Shown: positions 1 to 10,900, numbered from the stretch's first letter. The stretch is DNA of 64,000 nucleotides from Sinonovacula constricta (GCA_007844125.1 CM017563.1:786501-850500), one strand, 5' to 3'. The notes: a model not told the origin generated them from the sequence alone. Translations and numbers: made by a program.

Positions 1-80
1 TATGCACACATTCGGCAAAACAGTTGTTAGGTTTAACTAATTATATTTGATTAAGGAAAACTGTTGGATACCACATTTAA
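1..80 (+). mobile_element. MITE-1 copy, right end only
   Basis: Right end of the TTAA-flanked MITE family described at 15270-15758. The terminal inverted repeat ends in TTAA at 77-80. The inner sequence resembles the same part of the copy that ends near 61474. The left part lies outside the window. Confidence 0.6.
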
Positions 81-1721
81 GACTAAATTTATCAAACTGG
101 CACACATCTGACACGTGCATTTTCTGTTCACATAAATTCTAAAGACGTTCACCAGTGTGCGATAACCTACGCATCTATGCACAGATTGCAGATTGTCGTC
201 CTGAAAAACATTTGTTCGTGTTTGTTATCAAAATGCATATCGGTGAAAGACTCGTACTAAGGGACCTTCGCGAAGCATGTGCCATTTTAGGACTCTTTCT
301 AACCTGGCAAATCTAGAAAGGCTTATTTGGTTGTTAATTTGTTCGTGTAAGTACACTCAGAGGTTAAAATGTGTAAAAACCCCGCCTTTATAATACTGTT
401 TCCTTTTGTGGATGAAGATTATTTAAACTCCAACCTTTAGCGAGATTCGATTGAATGGATCGTATAGATAGAGTATTGTTAAATTATTGAATAATGTCTT
501 GGTCTGATTCCATATATCCAGGTATTAAAAATTCAAGATCTACGAAGATAATCCATTCTTTGATGGTGAATAACAGCAAAGATTACTTTATACAAATACA
601 TTACATACAGATTGTGTTCAGTTACAAAATGCTTTTAACAACAACGAATTACGGATTTAAATAAAAATACATTTGGTCACTACAATTTATGTACTTCAAA
701 TGCAGTGTTGTCAGATAGGGGGGGGGGGGGGGGGGGGTGGGGGGGGGGGGGGAGCACCCGTCTCGAACAGTAGAACAGTCCCGAATTACGCATGCGAAAA
801 AAACATGTCCTGAGTTTATCTCTGCTGTAACATGAAACGTAGAGTGCATTGATAAACAGTGTGTGTCCTTCTAGCTGGGTCAATAGTAAATACTTGGCTT
901 TATCAATTGTTTATTATTTTAAGATATCATACAAAAATGACCACGGATGTTTGACATCCAAGGTGTCGTAGAGAGCATGCTCTGTCAACAAGAAGATGGC
1001 TATCCTCTACAACTTCTAGTTTTACTGTCGATTTATTACATAAATATTTTTTTGAGAAACTATCTGCTACTTTGTCTTCTTCCTTGTTATCTGCTACATC
1101 TGCAATTGCAAGCTGCATTGCCTACATCGGCATGCTTTGTTTGTTTTTTAAGACCTCAACAAACAGTTTATATGATTAAAAGCTAAAGATTTAATGTTGC
1201 AAGCTACGCTGTTAAAAAAAGACGGAACACTTGGTTCTTTTCTTTGAAAAAGGCATCAAAGAACACCAGCGATATCTGGTTATTGACTGCTACACTATCG
1301 TGCCCATAAAAACTGCATTCCATAAAAGGCGCCACTCTTGACATGTCAGAGCTACCTTGTTTTATAAAATAAACATATGTTATAATAAAGATGATTCAGA
1401 CCGCTTCATAGACCTTTTTGCAAAAGTTGTTTTATAATAAAAAAGATAACGTATTTAATGTTGTAACATTGCTTAAGCTTTTTTTATCTTCCGTATTATG
1501 TATAATATAAATACGAATACAAATTTAAATATAAAATCATAAAAAAACAAGTGAGTTGAAACAACACTGTATCTCTCTGACCATAAACTAAATAGCATTG
1601 TTTCAGATGAACTAAGTTTAGACAAGGGCTGTTTGGGATTGCCCGTAATACATGTACACAGAAGTAAAAAAAAGACTTAAATACATAGAGGGTGAAATAA
1701 CAAGAGTTTAGTCGCCTTTTG
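81..1721. other. Gene-free stretch
   Basis: AT-rich sequence without a recognisable gene. It contains the poly-G tract at 718-752. Short open frames at 927-1186 overlap on both strands and match nothing I recognise. Confidence 0.5.
718..752. repeat. Poly-G tract
   Basis: A run of about 35 G residues broken by a single T. It makes the proline-rich short frames on the opposite strand, which are not genes. A run this long could form G-quadruplex structures and its length may be mis-sequenced. Confidence 0.9.
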
Positions 1722-1995
1722 GAATGGGATGGGATTTGCCGGCATTTTTACCGATACTGTGCAGCGACATTTCTATCATTATAGCGCAGGGGCATTTTTG
1801 GGGTGCCAGGTACTGAAACCGGCCGGCCCATTATACTGACACAGACGAGTCAGGCGTAATGCTGTCCCCTTAGCCCAGAGCGTTAGGAGGGAAGCCACTA
1901 ATACCAAATTTAAATTCTTTGGTTTGATCCGGCCGGTGTTTGAACTCACGGCTTCCCGATCCGCAATACTCTATAAGCTTGAATCCCTTTTAGTA
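1722..1995 (-). mobile_element. SINE-C, tRNA-related SINE
   Basis: Read on the minus strand, a tRNA-like part with a B-box-like GAGTTCAAACACC is followed by a body and a 3' tail containing GCTATAATGAT and GTCGCTG. The same two blocks, similarly spaced, end the SINE-A copies at 3588-3830 and 52441-52688, so the two families appear to share a 3' domain. Only one copy is seen here, so its ends are approximate. Confidence 0.55.
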
Positions 1996-2236
1996 CGGCT
2001 CTCCTCTTGAATGGCATACTATCTATGTTATATCAAATAGCGAGCTGTATCAATATAACACTTTGTACAATCCCAATGATATAAGAAACAAAGCATCGCA
2101 AGAGGCTTGAATATCAACAGCTGAAAACGTAAATCAATTTTGATATTTTATCGTTTTTGATATTTTATCGTTTGTTTCTAATTGTGTCGCTATCGGTTGA
2201 TGACTTTTTTTCTTTGTCATTATTCACGTTGTGCAC
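1996..2236. other. Upstream region of the fucosyltransferase gene
   Basis: AT-rich sequence with a short direct duplication (TTTTGATATTTTATCGTTT twice near 2139-2173). No coding feature is seen. It probably holds proximal promoter sequence for the gene at 2399. Confidence 0.4.
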
Positions 2237-2244
2237 TATAAATA
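2237..2244 (+). promoter_or_regulatory. Candidate TATA box
   Basis: TATAAATA lies about 155 bases before the start codon of the fucosyltransferase. If used, transcription would begin near 2268 and give a leader of roughly 130 bases. Such motifs are common by chance in AT-rich DNA, so this is tentative. Confidence 0.25.
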
Positions 2245-2398
2245 TCTTTATCACCGCTCCCTGTTACACGTAGATTACCTATGATTCTGTATCGCATTAA
2301 TACATTTCTGTTAATTATATCACGAAGCTAAATGGGATAAGACCGCCGCCGTTAAATCACATTCAGTTTTAATACAGTGACGCAGTGCTAGCGAAAGC

Positions 2399-3406
2399 AT
2401 GTCGCAAGGGAAAGTAAATATATGCCGATCCGTCGCCTTAATTTTAACAATATCTTTGGCAGTGATTTATTTTTTAATCGGTGCCTTGAGGCCGGTAATT
2501 TGGACAAATTTTACAAACAGGACGGTTGTCATAAAGGACGAAACACCTTTACAGATGACAGTTAACTGTACTGAGAAAGGATACCTCACCATATATTCAC
2601 AAGGCCGACTCGGAAATTTACTTTTTGAATACTTTTCCCTCGTCGGTATAGCGTCATCTAACGGCATGGTGCCCTTGCTAGATGAAAACATGGCAAAGAA
2701 ATTGGGAAAACTTTTTAAAATAAGCAACATAGATTTAATTGATCCGAAACGTGACTATAACTGGAATAAATTTACAGAAACCGCAGCGCTGAAGTACGAC
2801 ACAAACGTTGAGCATCTCAATAAAACACGGAATTGGCAATTAAAGGGTTATTTTCAAAGTTGGAGATATTTTCTCAATACAAAGTGGTTCGGGCGAGATT
2901 TACATACAGTTCAATTCAACAATCATCTAATGAAAAACGCAGCGGATTATTTTTTGAATGTATCCTGTCCAATGAATGATAACAGTTGTGTTAAAGTAGC
3001 AATTCACATACGACGAGGAGACACTATAACAGACAAGATAAGAGTTTTGGGTTACCTGGAAGTGCCAGCAACATATTATCACAAGGCAATGTACTACTTT
3101 CGGAACAAATTTAATCCGAAAAAAGTGATCTTCATCATCGGAAGTGATGATATGGATTGGTGTAGAAAGAACTTCAATGACTCCGATGTTCATCTCAGTA
3201 ACATGAAATCTGCTGAGGAAGACATGGTTATGTTGGGGCGATGCGATCACGCAATCATCGGGCAAGGCTCATATGGTCGAATGATTGGACATTTTACAGG
3301 CGGTGAGGTCATTTATTACAGGGCATGGCCACGTCCCGATACGTTTTTGTCAAGACAGACCAATATCTCTGAAGCCTTTCCAAATACCTGGATTGCAATG
3401 GAGTGA
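2399..3406 (+). CDS. GT11-type galactoside alpha-1,2-fucosyltransferase-like protein
   Basis: A complete uninterrupted frame of 335 residues, the usual size for animal FUT1/FUT2-like enzymes. Such enzymes move fucose from GDP-fucose to the 2-position of a terminal galactose on glycans in the Golgi. Residues 1-10 look cytosolic and 11-33 form one hydrophobic signal-anchor, so this is a type II membrane protein. Family landmarks are GRLGN at 69-73, the LKGYFQSWRYF block at 148-158, the GDP-fucose-binding motif HIRRGD at 203-208, the GSDDMDWC block at 248-255, and a glycine-rich C-terminal block around GQGSYGRMIGHFTGG at 288-302. N-glycosylation sequons are present, for example at 37, 40, 56, 141, 187 and 322. 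The first ATG is used; it directly precedes the anchor and no upstream ATG extends the frame. The gene has no intron, like many GT11 coding regions. The acceptor cannot be told from sequence. The family assignment is strong; the exact linkage is inferred. Confidence 0.88.
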   Translation: MSQGKVNICRSVALILTISLAVIYFLIGALRPVIWTNFTNRTVVIKDETPLQMTVNCTEKGYLTIYSQGRLGNLLFEYFSLVGIASSNGMVPLLDENMAKKLGKLFKISNIDLIDPKRDYNWNKFTETAALKYDTNVEHLNKTRNWQLKGYFQSWRYFLNTKWFGRDLHTVQFNNHLMKNAADYFLNVSCPMNDNSCVKVAIHIRRGDTITDKIRVLGYLEVPATYYHKAMYYFRNKFNPKKVIFIIGSDDMDWCRKNFNDSDVHLSNMKSAEEDMVMLGRCDHAIIGQGSYGRMIGHFTGGEVIYYRAWPRPDTFLSRQTNISEAFPNTWIAME

Positions 3407-3440
3407 TTCACTTTCCTATACGTATACCCAAATGCCCTCT

Positions 3441-3577
3441 GTTTCTTCTTTTTTGCTATTCTTCTCCTTTCTCTTCTTCTTCTTCTTCTTCTTCTTCTTT
3501 TTCTTCTTCTTCTTCTTATTCTTCTTCTTCTTCTTATTCCTCTTCTTCATCTTTATCTTCTGTTTCTTCTTCTTTTC
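3441..3577 (+). repeat. (TTC)n pyrimidine microsatellite
   Basis: Imperfect TTC/TCC tract just after the fucosyltransferase stop codon and directly before SINE-A. It produces serine-rich and phenylalanine-rich frames that are not genes. Confidence 0.9.
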
Positions 3578-3587
3578 TGGGGGGGGG

Positions 3588-3830
3588 GACGCCCGAGGTG
3601 AAGTGGTAGAATCGCCGACTTTTAACTCCCCTGACCGCTTGGCCTCGCACCGCGTGGGCTCGAGTAACCTTCGGGGCGAAGGATTTAATGTGGGAAGGTC
3701 TTCCAGCTGACCTGCGATGCGAGGGTGGTTTTACCTACCGGGTAGTTATTTGTTTAGGATCTTCCTCCACAAAAAATAGCTGGACGTCGCTATAATGATC
3801 ATAATTGGTCGCTGTGATGTATGTCAAAAA
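3588..3830 (+). mobile_element. SINE-A copy 1
   Basis: A tRNA-derived short interspersed element. A worn A box (AGGTGAAGTGG) lies near 3595 and a worn B box (GGCTCGAGTAA) about 60 bases later. The body and the tail GACGTCGCTATAATGATC align with the minus-strand copy at 52441-52688 over their whole length. A poly-G stretch sits at its 5' edge. Other copies: 42187-42301 and 53352-53560. Confidence 0.8.
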
Positions 3831-4168
3831 GAAAACCTTTTTTTACTTCTTGTTGAATCTCAAGGAAGTAATATATCTTTTCCGGCCATTATTTGAAGTA
3901 TGTCATTTTACAGCATAAGATGAATGATAATTTATATGCGATGGACTAATATATATTTTCATGTGTGTCTCTTAAACGCAATTTCCAATTGTTCACGATT
4001 GTGTAAAGCAGTATGGACTTACTAGTAGACATGTTCAACGGAACAGAGCAGAATTCATTTGTTTTAGATTTGTTTTACAACTGAAAAAACATCCAGAAAT
4101 ATGTAAATAGGCCACAGCTGTGCATTTATTGTTATGGACATATTTTTTCTCTCGATAACATTGTTAGC
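3831..4168. other. Gene-free stretch
   Basis: AT-rich spacer between SINE-A and a MITE-1 copy. I see no gene or structured repeat in it. Confidence 0.5.
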
Positions 4169-4623
4169 TTAAAGTTGGTATCAGATTGTTTGGACCATTT
4201 TACAAATTATACTTATCTGTAATGATCTCGTAAAATGATGTTAATTAGTGCCTTAGATCCATGTGATCGTAAGGCATAGAATCCCACTTGTCATTACAAA
4301 TATGTATTTCCTAGCCGAGCCACGCTGCAGACTTAGCTATTTTTAATCTACGAAAATCACATGACCACTTACCTTTGAGATCACATTACATGATCATCCA
4401 GGAAATCAGCTCTGACGTCGATATATATTTTTAGCTGTAATTCCCACCATGTTTATTTATAGATTGGACATGACGGACTTTTAGTGCGATATATTTCATG
4501 ATTTGTACTGTCTAACAATTGGAGTAATTTTATAACAGCCTTAACTTAAACTATAGCATAGAACAGGGGTAATATATTGTTACATGTATTTGATAAAGAC
4601 AAACTGCCGGACACCACCTTTAA
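4169..4623 (+). mobile_element. MITE-1 copy
   Basis: Both ends are recognisable: TTAAAGTTGGTATCAGATTG at the left and the inverse CCGGACACCACCTTTAA at the right. The inner part shares the conserved block around CACATGACCACTTACCTTTG with the copies at 15270 and 15784. No open frame, so non-autonomous. Confidence 0.8.
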
Positions 4624-4854
4624 CAAAAACAACCACATAAGTCAATGTTAATTTGTTCTTTGAATAGAAAAATAGACGTTTTATAAACTGATGGTCTTAA
4701 ACAATATCCCATTAAGAAATCTTTCATGATTTTTCTGTTTTCTAATTGTATTATATGCAAGAAAAATACAAATAAAGTGAAACTCGTCGTATTTATCTTG
4801 TTTATCACAAAAGAGACAAAATAAAAGGATAATAGGATATTTACAAAATGAACT

Positions 4855-5682
4855 GTCTGTTCTGTTGTTGGGACGATAAACCCAGAAAACATAAACTGTC
4901 CTGTTGTTGGGACGATAAACCCAATAATCATAAACTGTACTATTGGTGGGACGAAAAAGGCAATAGACGTAAACGTTACAGTTGGTGGGGCGATTAACCC
5001 AAATAAACATAAACTGTACTGTTGGTGGGACGAAAAACCCAATAAACATAAACTGTACTGTTGGTGGGACGAAAAGGGTAATAGACATAAACGTTACTGT
5101 TGGTGGGACGATAAATCCAATAAACATAAACTGTACTATTGGTGGGACGAAAAGGGCAATAGACATAAACGTTACTGTTGGTGGGATGATAAACCCAATA
5201 AACATAAACGTTACTGTTGGTGGGACGATAAACCCAATAAACATAAACTGTACTGTTGGTGAGACGATAAACCCAATAAACATAAACTGTACTGTTGGTG
5301 GGATGATAAACCCAATAAACATAAACGTTACTGTTGGTGGGACGATAAACCTAATAAACATAAACTGTACTGTTGGTGGGACGATAAACCTAATAAACAT
5401 AAACTGTACTGTTGGTGGGACGATAAACCTAACAAACATAAACTGCACTGTTGGTGGGACGATAAACCTAACAAACATAAACTGTACTGTTGGTGGGACG
5501 ATAAACCTAATAAACATAAACTGTACTATTGATGGGACGATAAACCCAATAAACATAAACTGTACTGTTGGTGGGACGATAAACCTAATAAACATAAACT
5601 GTACTGTTGGTGGGACGATAAACCTAATAAACATAAACTGTACTGTTGGTGGGACGATAACCCCAATAAACAGAAACTGTCT
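4855..5682. repeat. 39-bp minisatellite, about 21 units
   Basis: Tandem units of 39 bases with the core TGTTGGTGGGACGATAAACC. Because 39 is divisible by three and the units lack stops, long open frames of 13-residue repeats run on both strands (+ INCTVGGTINPIN type, - FIVPPTVQFMFIG type). These are artefacts of the repeat. The unit core matches the 3' end of SINE-B (for example minus-strand 53760-53708), which suggests its origin. Confidence 0.92.
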
Positions 5683-5689
5683 GTATTTT

Positions 5690-6462
5690 TTGCTGAAATT
5701 CTCTTTATTATGACAAGGAGCCTCCAATATGGTGGGATAAAGTCAAGTTAGGCTTCTTACTGCAGATTATGTTTAAACTATTTATTGAAATCTTAAACCA
5801 TTGACTGGCATTGATTTACTTTGAGAACCTAAACCTTAAAACAGTAATTTGAATTGGATACATTAATAAAATTTAAAAAAAATCCTATCTTCTCCACATG
5901 TTTATATGAAAAATGTGCATATCTTATGTTAATCTATTGTGAAGGAAGTGTAACTGAGTTATATTATTTTCGAAAATTATGCCCTGAAACATAGATTAGA
6001 TTTAAGATATATACCCAATAGCAGGAAATAAATGGATTTATTGTTTATTGTGGCTATACACGGGGTAAAAACTGAAACGTATAAGCAGGAATATAATTTA
6101 GTCAAACAAAAAGATCAAATAAGAAAATATTTGTGTCAACTTTATCATATGTTCTCCATCAGCGGTCACGTTTCTTTTTATTATTGATGTTTAAATGGAG
6201 GACCCTGATAAGGGGTATCAGAGACATTATACCCGGCGTCAAAATCACATTTTCATTATATGAATTTTTCCGCATAACATGGATATTGTGTAAACGTATA
6301 TACCTCCTATTTTACCTGTCTCGCTATAATATGTTTAAAGATACCTGGGTTGACAGTTGTTTTCTACTCTAAAACATTAATTAGATTATAAAGAAGAAGA
6401 TTTAACCGAGATATTCATTTTCATTAGATTGCACAGGGTGGTAAAACTTGTTGTGTTCCTGT
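5690..6462. other. Gene-free stretch
   Basis: AT-rich sequence without a recognisable gene or RNA. Small frames are compatible with chance. Confidence 0.45.
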
Positions 6463-7114
6463 GAGTTTTTTCTAACGATGCGTATCGGTAATTTCCGTAA
6501 ATTTCCGCCGAAAGTTGTAGTGTCACGTACATAAAAGATCGATAGCCATCTTGTTTGTTTACGCAAAACAAGGAATGGAGATATGCCTGGTGCACAGTGT
6601 ATAGTGGGGGTTGCACAAATACATTGCAACCAAGGAAATAACATAAGTTCGAACACATTCCCGAAAGAGCTGTCTCTTCGAAATCAGTGGATTTGATCAA
6701 ATCGACTGGAACAAATGTATCGCATGTGAATTGGAATGGACCCAGCGAAAACAAATCCAGTAATTCCCAGATGGCTTGCAGTAAATATTTTCTCCCAAAT
6801 GACTTCTCGTTACGTACAAGGCTTAGTTCGTAGTTCGTCACAGATCCCGAAGAACAGAACAATACTAATTGACTCATATCATTTTCGCTGCTCGCCATGT
6901 TTGTCTCAGAAAAATGTACTTCTTGTGACGTAACTTACGCTTTTACAATCGGAAATTTCCGGAATTGCTTCCGTAATCTTCCGTACAGGTGCGCTTTATA
7001 CACATTTCATGTAGCTCTTATACAGGTAAATCGACGAAGACCGACGGAAATTTTAAGGCTAGTCTTATCTATTAAACCATAAATGTTCATATCAGTTTGA
7101 CAATATCCGTCAAC
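6463..7114 (+). repeat. Older dispersed repeat, host of the hAT insertion
   Basis: Its parts 6463-6487 and 6838-7114 align with 10901-11235, including the shared stretch ending GACAATATCCGTCAAC / ACAATATTCGTCAAC. The segment 6488-6837 is absent from the other copy; TCG lies at both edges, as expected for a microhomology deletion there or an insertion here. A 170-residue minus-strand frame (6898-6386) runs across the region but resembles no family I know and is treated as chance. The repeat resumes after the hAT element at 9314-9330. Confidence 0.65.
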
Positions 7115-9305
7115 TAGGGATGAGACGATATAGCGATATATCGATACAGTATCGATATGGCGGGTCACGATACGTATCGTGGCCCAGCGCGATATATCGC
7201 GATACGACCTTGACATTTGTAATCAGGGGAAGTCACTACGTTGTCTCTATTTTTTGTATAGATAGTTTCCATGTGATGTCATCGACACTGATAAGACAGT
7301 TTAAGGTAGCCATCTTTGTGGGCAGAAGCTAATGCAGGCCGAAATCGGGGAAAATGTGCTGTATTAAATTCACCACTGTGTTTTTATTTTTCAGTCTATT
7401 TTACTGAATTTTATATCAAATTTAACAGCTTTTATAAAGTATTTTAAATATCAAAACTATGTTTCGATAGTTTAAAAAGTTAAAGAAATACAACCGAAAA
7501 TCATACACTGTTCATTTTGTTTTAAGTATGAGCCAATAGTTTTATATATTTATGTGTATTAATTCTGTGTACATTTATCAATTGTAAAAATAATGTATTC
7601 TAAAAATATGAATTTCAAGAGCTTTCCAATGGTGTATAGCTTTAAATTTTCGGACCACAGATGAAGAAATTACGAGAAAATAAAATTTACCATTCTATAC
7701 AATTCATATGAAAATCCCCTGAAGTTACCATCAAAGATGGCTGCCAAGATAAGGGATTTTCACTGATGCGGAAACTATCTATTCGACGAGTTGTTCGTAT
7801 TCGTTTAAGAAATATAATCTCTGTGGGTGTTTGTAAATCGATCACCGATTGGCTAGTGTATTTTTAAATAACCAATACAATCATCCGTAATACATCCTAT
7901 GTATTCAAGGTATACACATGGCCGACGAAAACAACAACAATGTTGAACTTGATGTTCAATGCGATTCTCCTGCCCTGCGTATGTTGCATTGTCAAGACCA
8001 TCCAATGTTTCGTCAAAAATATGGGATTTTTTTACAAACCCAGTATTTGAAAGTGATGGAAAACGCAGTGTCGATCGAGAAAACGCAGTCTGTACGTTGT
8101 GTCATAAGCAAATAAAAAATTGCAAAGGTACACAAAACATGTGGTTTCATTTAGAGCGCCACCATAAGTTCGAGTAGACAAAATTAAAAGGTCGTGTAAG
8201 CCAACCAAAGTCTTCCGCAACTGCTTCTCGTGTTGACCTGAAATCGAGTTCTGTTGACAAAACAGTTACACTAACTGTCGATAAGCCGCAAACAACTATC
8301 AAGGAATTGTTTGATAAAAAAAACACAAATGTTAACCATCAAATTCACAAAAGGCAGTGAAAATAACTTCAGCAATTGGAAAATTTATTGTTGGTGACTT
8401 ACAACCATTGTCTGTGGTGGATAAACCCTACTTTAGACAGCTACTGAACATCATGGACCCAATGTACACAATTCCTAAAAGATGTTACTTTGCTGACACA
8501 GTCATACCTAGCATGTACACTGACATACGGGCAAAAGTTGAAAACAAATTGAATCAGTTTTTAATTAATCTTATCTGACAAAAATTCTTTTTGCTTAAAA
8601 ATATTTTATAAAGGAAATGTTTCATTTTTTATTATTAGTTTTAATTTTTTTTTTCATGTTAAACGATGTAACACAAATAATTAAAACATTGTTTGTGTAA
8701 AATGCCTGTTGAAATGGACCTTTAGGTGGACTATTCTTCATTAACAGTGTTTAAAGATGGTCAACAGTTACAGTATTGAAAAAAAGTTTTTTAACGTTTA
8801 AACTTTCAAAGTCTAGTCAAACATTTTATTGCCTAGTCATATTTTACTTTGCTTTTTCTAGTCAAATTTCAATAATCTCAAAGAACATTGTATATTGTTT
8901 ACTATTTACTATATTGTCATTTATATTATTTAGAATAATAACATTCCATGAAACTGTCCTACATGTACCATACATGTAAATACAGAAGTTTTTAAATAGA
9001 ATGAGGTCTTAAGACAAGAGTCATTTTCTTCACATTCCTATTAAAACTTTAACTGTGCATTGTTTTTTAACTTAACAAAGAGATTTGTTTTATCTAATTC
9101 CTTTGTGAACCTTGTCACTGTGTTTGTAAAACTGACTAGTCGAAGCATTCCTCTGTTGTGTGCATGAATAAAAGGATGTGAATATTGTGAATGTTTGTAT
9201 TTTTACAATTATTATCAGTATCGTATCGTATCGAAAATAACCATATCGTCTCCCTTCGTATCGATACGTATCGTATCGTGTGATGACCGTATCGTCTCAT
9301 CCATA
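7115..9305 (+). mobile_element. hAT-superfamily DNA transposon, defective, with 8-bp TSD
   Basis: The 2191-base element is bounded by TAGGGATGAGACGATA and its inverse TATCGTCTCATCCATA (one mismatch). It is flanked by a perfect 8-base target duplication CCGTCAAC at 7107-7114 and 9306-9313. Eight-base duplications and ends of the CAGGG(A/T)TG kind are typical of hAT elements. About 90 bases at each end are dense in GTATCG/CGATAC motifs, including the palindrome CACGATACGTATCGTG near 7167; these may be transposase-binding subterminal repeats. The interior keeps only N-terminal transposase pieces. The related repeat at 10901-11235 shows the unoccupied site. Confidence 0.88.
7918..8578 (+). pseudogene. 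hAT transposase fragment with BED zinc finger
   Basis: An ATG at 7918 opens a short frame. The recognisable protein continues in the next frame from about 8010: SKIWDFF is followed by a BED-type zinc finger with CTLCHKQ, then HLERHH near 8152-8172, ending in a TAG at about 8175. After a stop-containing linker, 8357-8578 encodes IGKFIVGDLQPLSVVD and following residues, which resemble the N-terminal helical region after the finger in ZBED-like hAT transposases. The frame then ends, and the RNase H-like catalytic core and dimerisation domain are missing. At least one frameshift, one stop and a large internal loss make it non-functional. It could have moved only with transposase from elsewhere. 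Confidence 0.75.
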
Positions 9306-9313
9306 CCGTCAAC

Positions 9314-10186
9314 CTAAGTACTCTTTAAATGGTATAATATTTTTTTACAAACAATATGTTCGGTTAACTTATAAATATTTTAAATCATGTATTTCATGGT
9401 CAAGTTGAACACATCAATTTCCTCTAATGTTTTAATTAATTAAAGTAATTGTCGATATATTTTAATGAACGATTATTATAAAACTAAGTTAAAATCAATA
9501 TTGGACCAATTCAATAAAGCTACTGACTGAGACGCGAAAAGATACGAACAGCTATGGCGTACACTGTATTATCCTTAAAAATACTCGAGCAAAATATGGA
9601 AATATTCCACTCTCCTAAATTCGTTCATCTATAACCAAACCAAAACTTATTTCAAATGCAACAAGAAGATACCTCAAAAGGACGTATATATGTGTATTAG
9701 GTAATGTTCTAACCGAAACATAGATTTTAATTGAAGGATGATGGAGGATTTATTTCCGGTATATTTCCACAACACAAAAGCAACAATGAATTAATAATAT
9801 TTAACTTGAGACGACTGTAACTGAAACTGAAACTGTTTTTTTTTTTTTTATTAAACGCCTATTTTATACAATATCATATTCAATGGCGTTGCACAATAAC
9901 TAATAAACGTATCAGTTTGTTCATATTATATCTTGAACTTTCACATCTCTGTGTCACTTAGCGCATCCGTGCACCCCGACGCTTGCAGTATTTTTAAAGG
10001 AGTTATCTATATCACAACAAAAACGGTTTCAGTTTATGAGGTAAATGCGACGTTTTGTAATAATAACGACTTAGAAGTCACTGGGATGGGATATAAATAC
10101 AATGATTATGTAACACGTGACGACTGAAACACGGAAACGCACTATCGGGGAATGTTGTACGTGTACTGTGGACCGTATAATCTGTC
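9314..10186. other. Gene-free stretch
   Basis: Begins with the resumed flank of the repeat interrupted by the hAT element (CTAAGTACTCTTTAAA). The rest is AT-rich with a poly-T run near 9836. No gene is recognised. Confidence 0.45.
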
Positions 10187-10230
10187 TTAAAGGTGGAATC
10201 CGACAGTTAGGACCAATCTTTGTTATTACT
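10187..10230 (+). mobile_element. MITE-1 left end, isolated
   Basis: TTAAAGGTGGAATCCGACAG followed by TTAGGACC matches the MITE-1 left terminus. No matching right end is found before SINE-B, so this is a truncated copy. Confidence 0.5.
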
Positions 10231-10605
10231 GTGTCGATGCGATGTTGCACAAACAAAATAAAAATGTTTGTTTAACGCTTGTCGTATTTGTACAATCAAC
10301 ATATGTTCTTGTGTTTATTTTGACGTCCTATTCTCATCGGTGTTGTTTGTGTCCGAATTTACTTTACAAAAGTTTCCCAGTATAGACCACCAGTGGTTAA
10401 ATGGGGACATTCGTGTGAGGACCTTTTTCCCAATAAAAGCTGGCAATGGTGTTGATGGCTATAACTCTAGGTGCGATCCATTAATTTAAACTAGACACAA
10501 CTATTTTGACAAGTTGGCCTAAAATATCCCGATTAAATGACAATTCAGACAAATACCCTAATTCCACAGGCGCCTTCTTTTTAATCTGATGTTTGTGTTT
10601 AATGC

Positions 10606-10900
10606 GTTTATTGTCCCACCAAGCCTATTTCAATATCTGGAGACGGTGTCAAATTGAAGCCGATATAGTGCTACCTTCACTGTGTAGTGCATGCCGTGAA
10701 CACCTGGCATGATACCATACCCAGTCAAATTATCCTGACACCGGGTCAACCAGTCATGGAACTACCCTTATCTTCGCTTGAGCGTTAGCAAGGGAGCTGT
10801 ATCACTACCATTTTTAAACAATTTAGGTATGTCGCGGCCCTGGAATGAACCCGGGGCCTCCCGTATCTTGAGCCGACAATCTACCGATTTCGCTTCCTGC
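10606..10900 (-). mobile_element. SINE-B copy 1, near full length
   Basis: On the minus strand a tRNA-like head carries an A-box remnant and the B-box-like GGGTTCATTCC. The body includes the block CCATGACTGGTTGACCCGG and GGTATCATGCCAGGTGTTC. The 3' end reads GGCTTGGTGGGACAATAAAC. It matches 37585-37853 and 53708-54017 throughout and abuts the older repeat starting at 10901. Confidence 0.8.

Noticed and set aside
4681..5727. Long frames of 13-residue repeats on both strands
   Set aside because: They are produced by a 39-bp tandem repeat without stops; both strands are open and no known domain or flanking gene structure supports coding.
6386..6898. 170-residue minus-strand frame starting MASSENDMS
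   Set aside because: It runs across a dispersed repeat whose relative lacks its middle 350 bases; no family recognised. Kept only as part of the repeat description.
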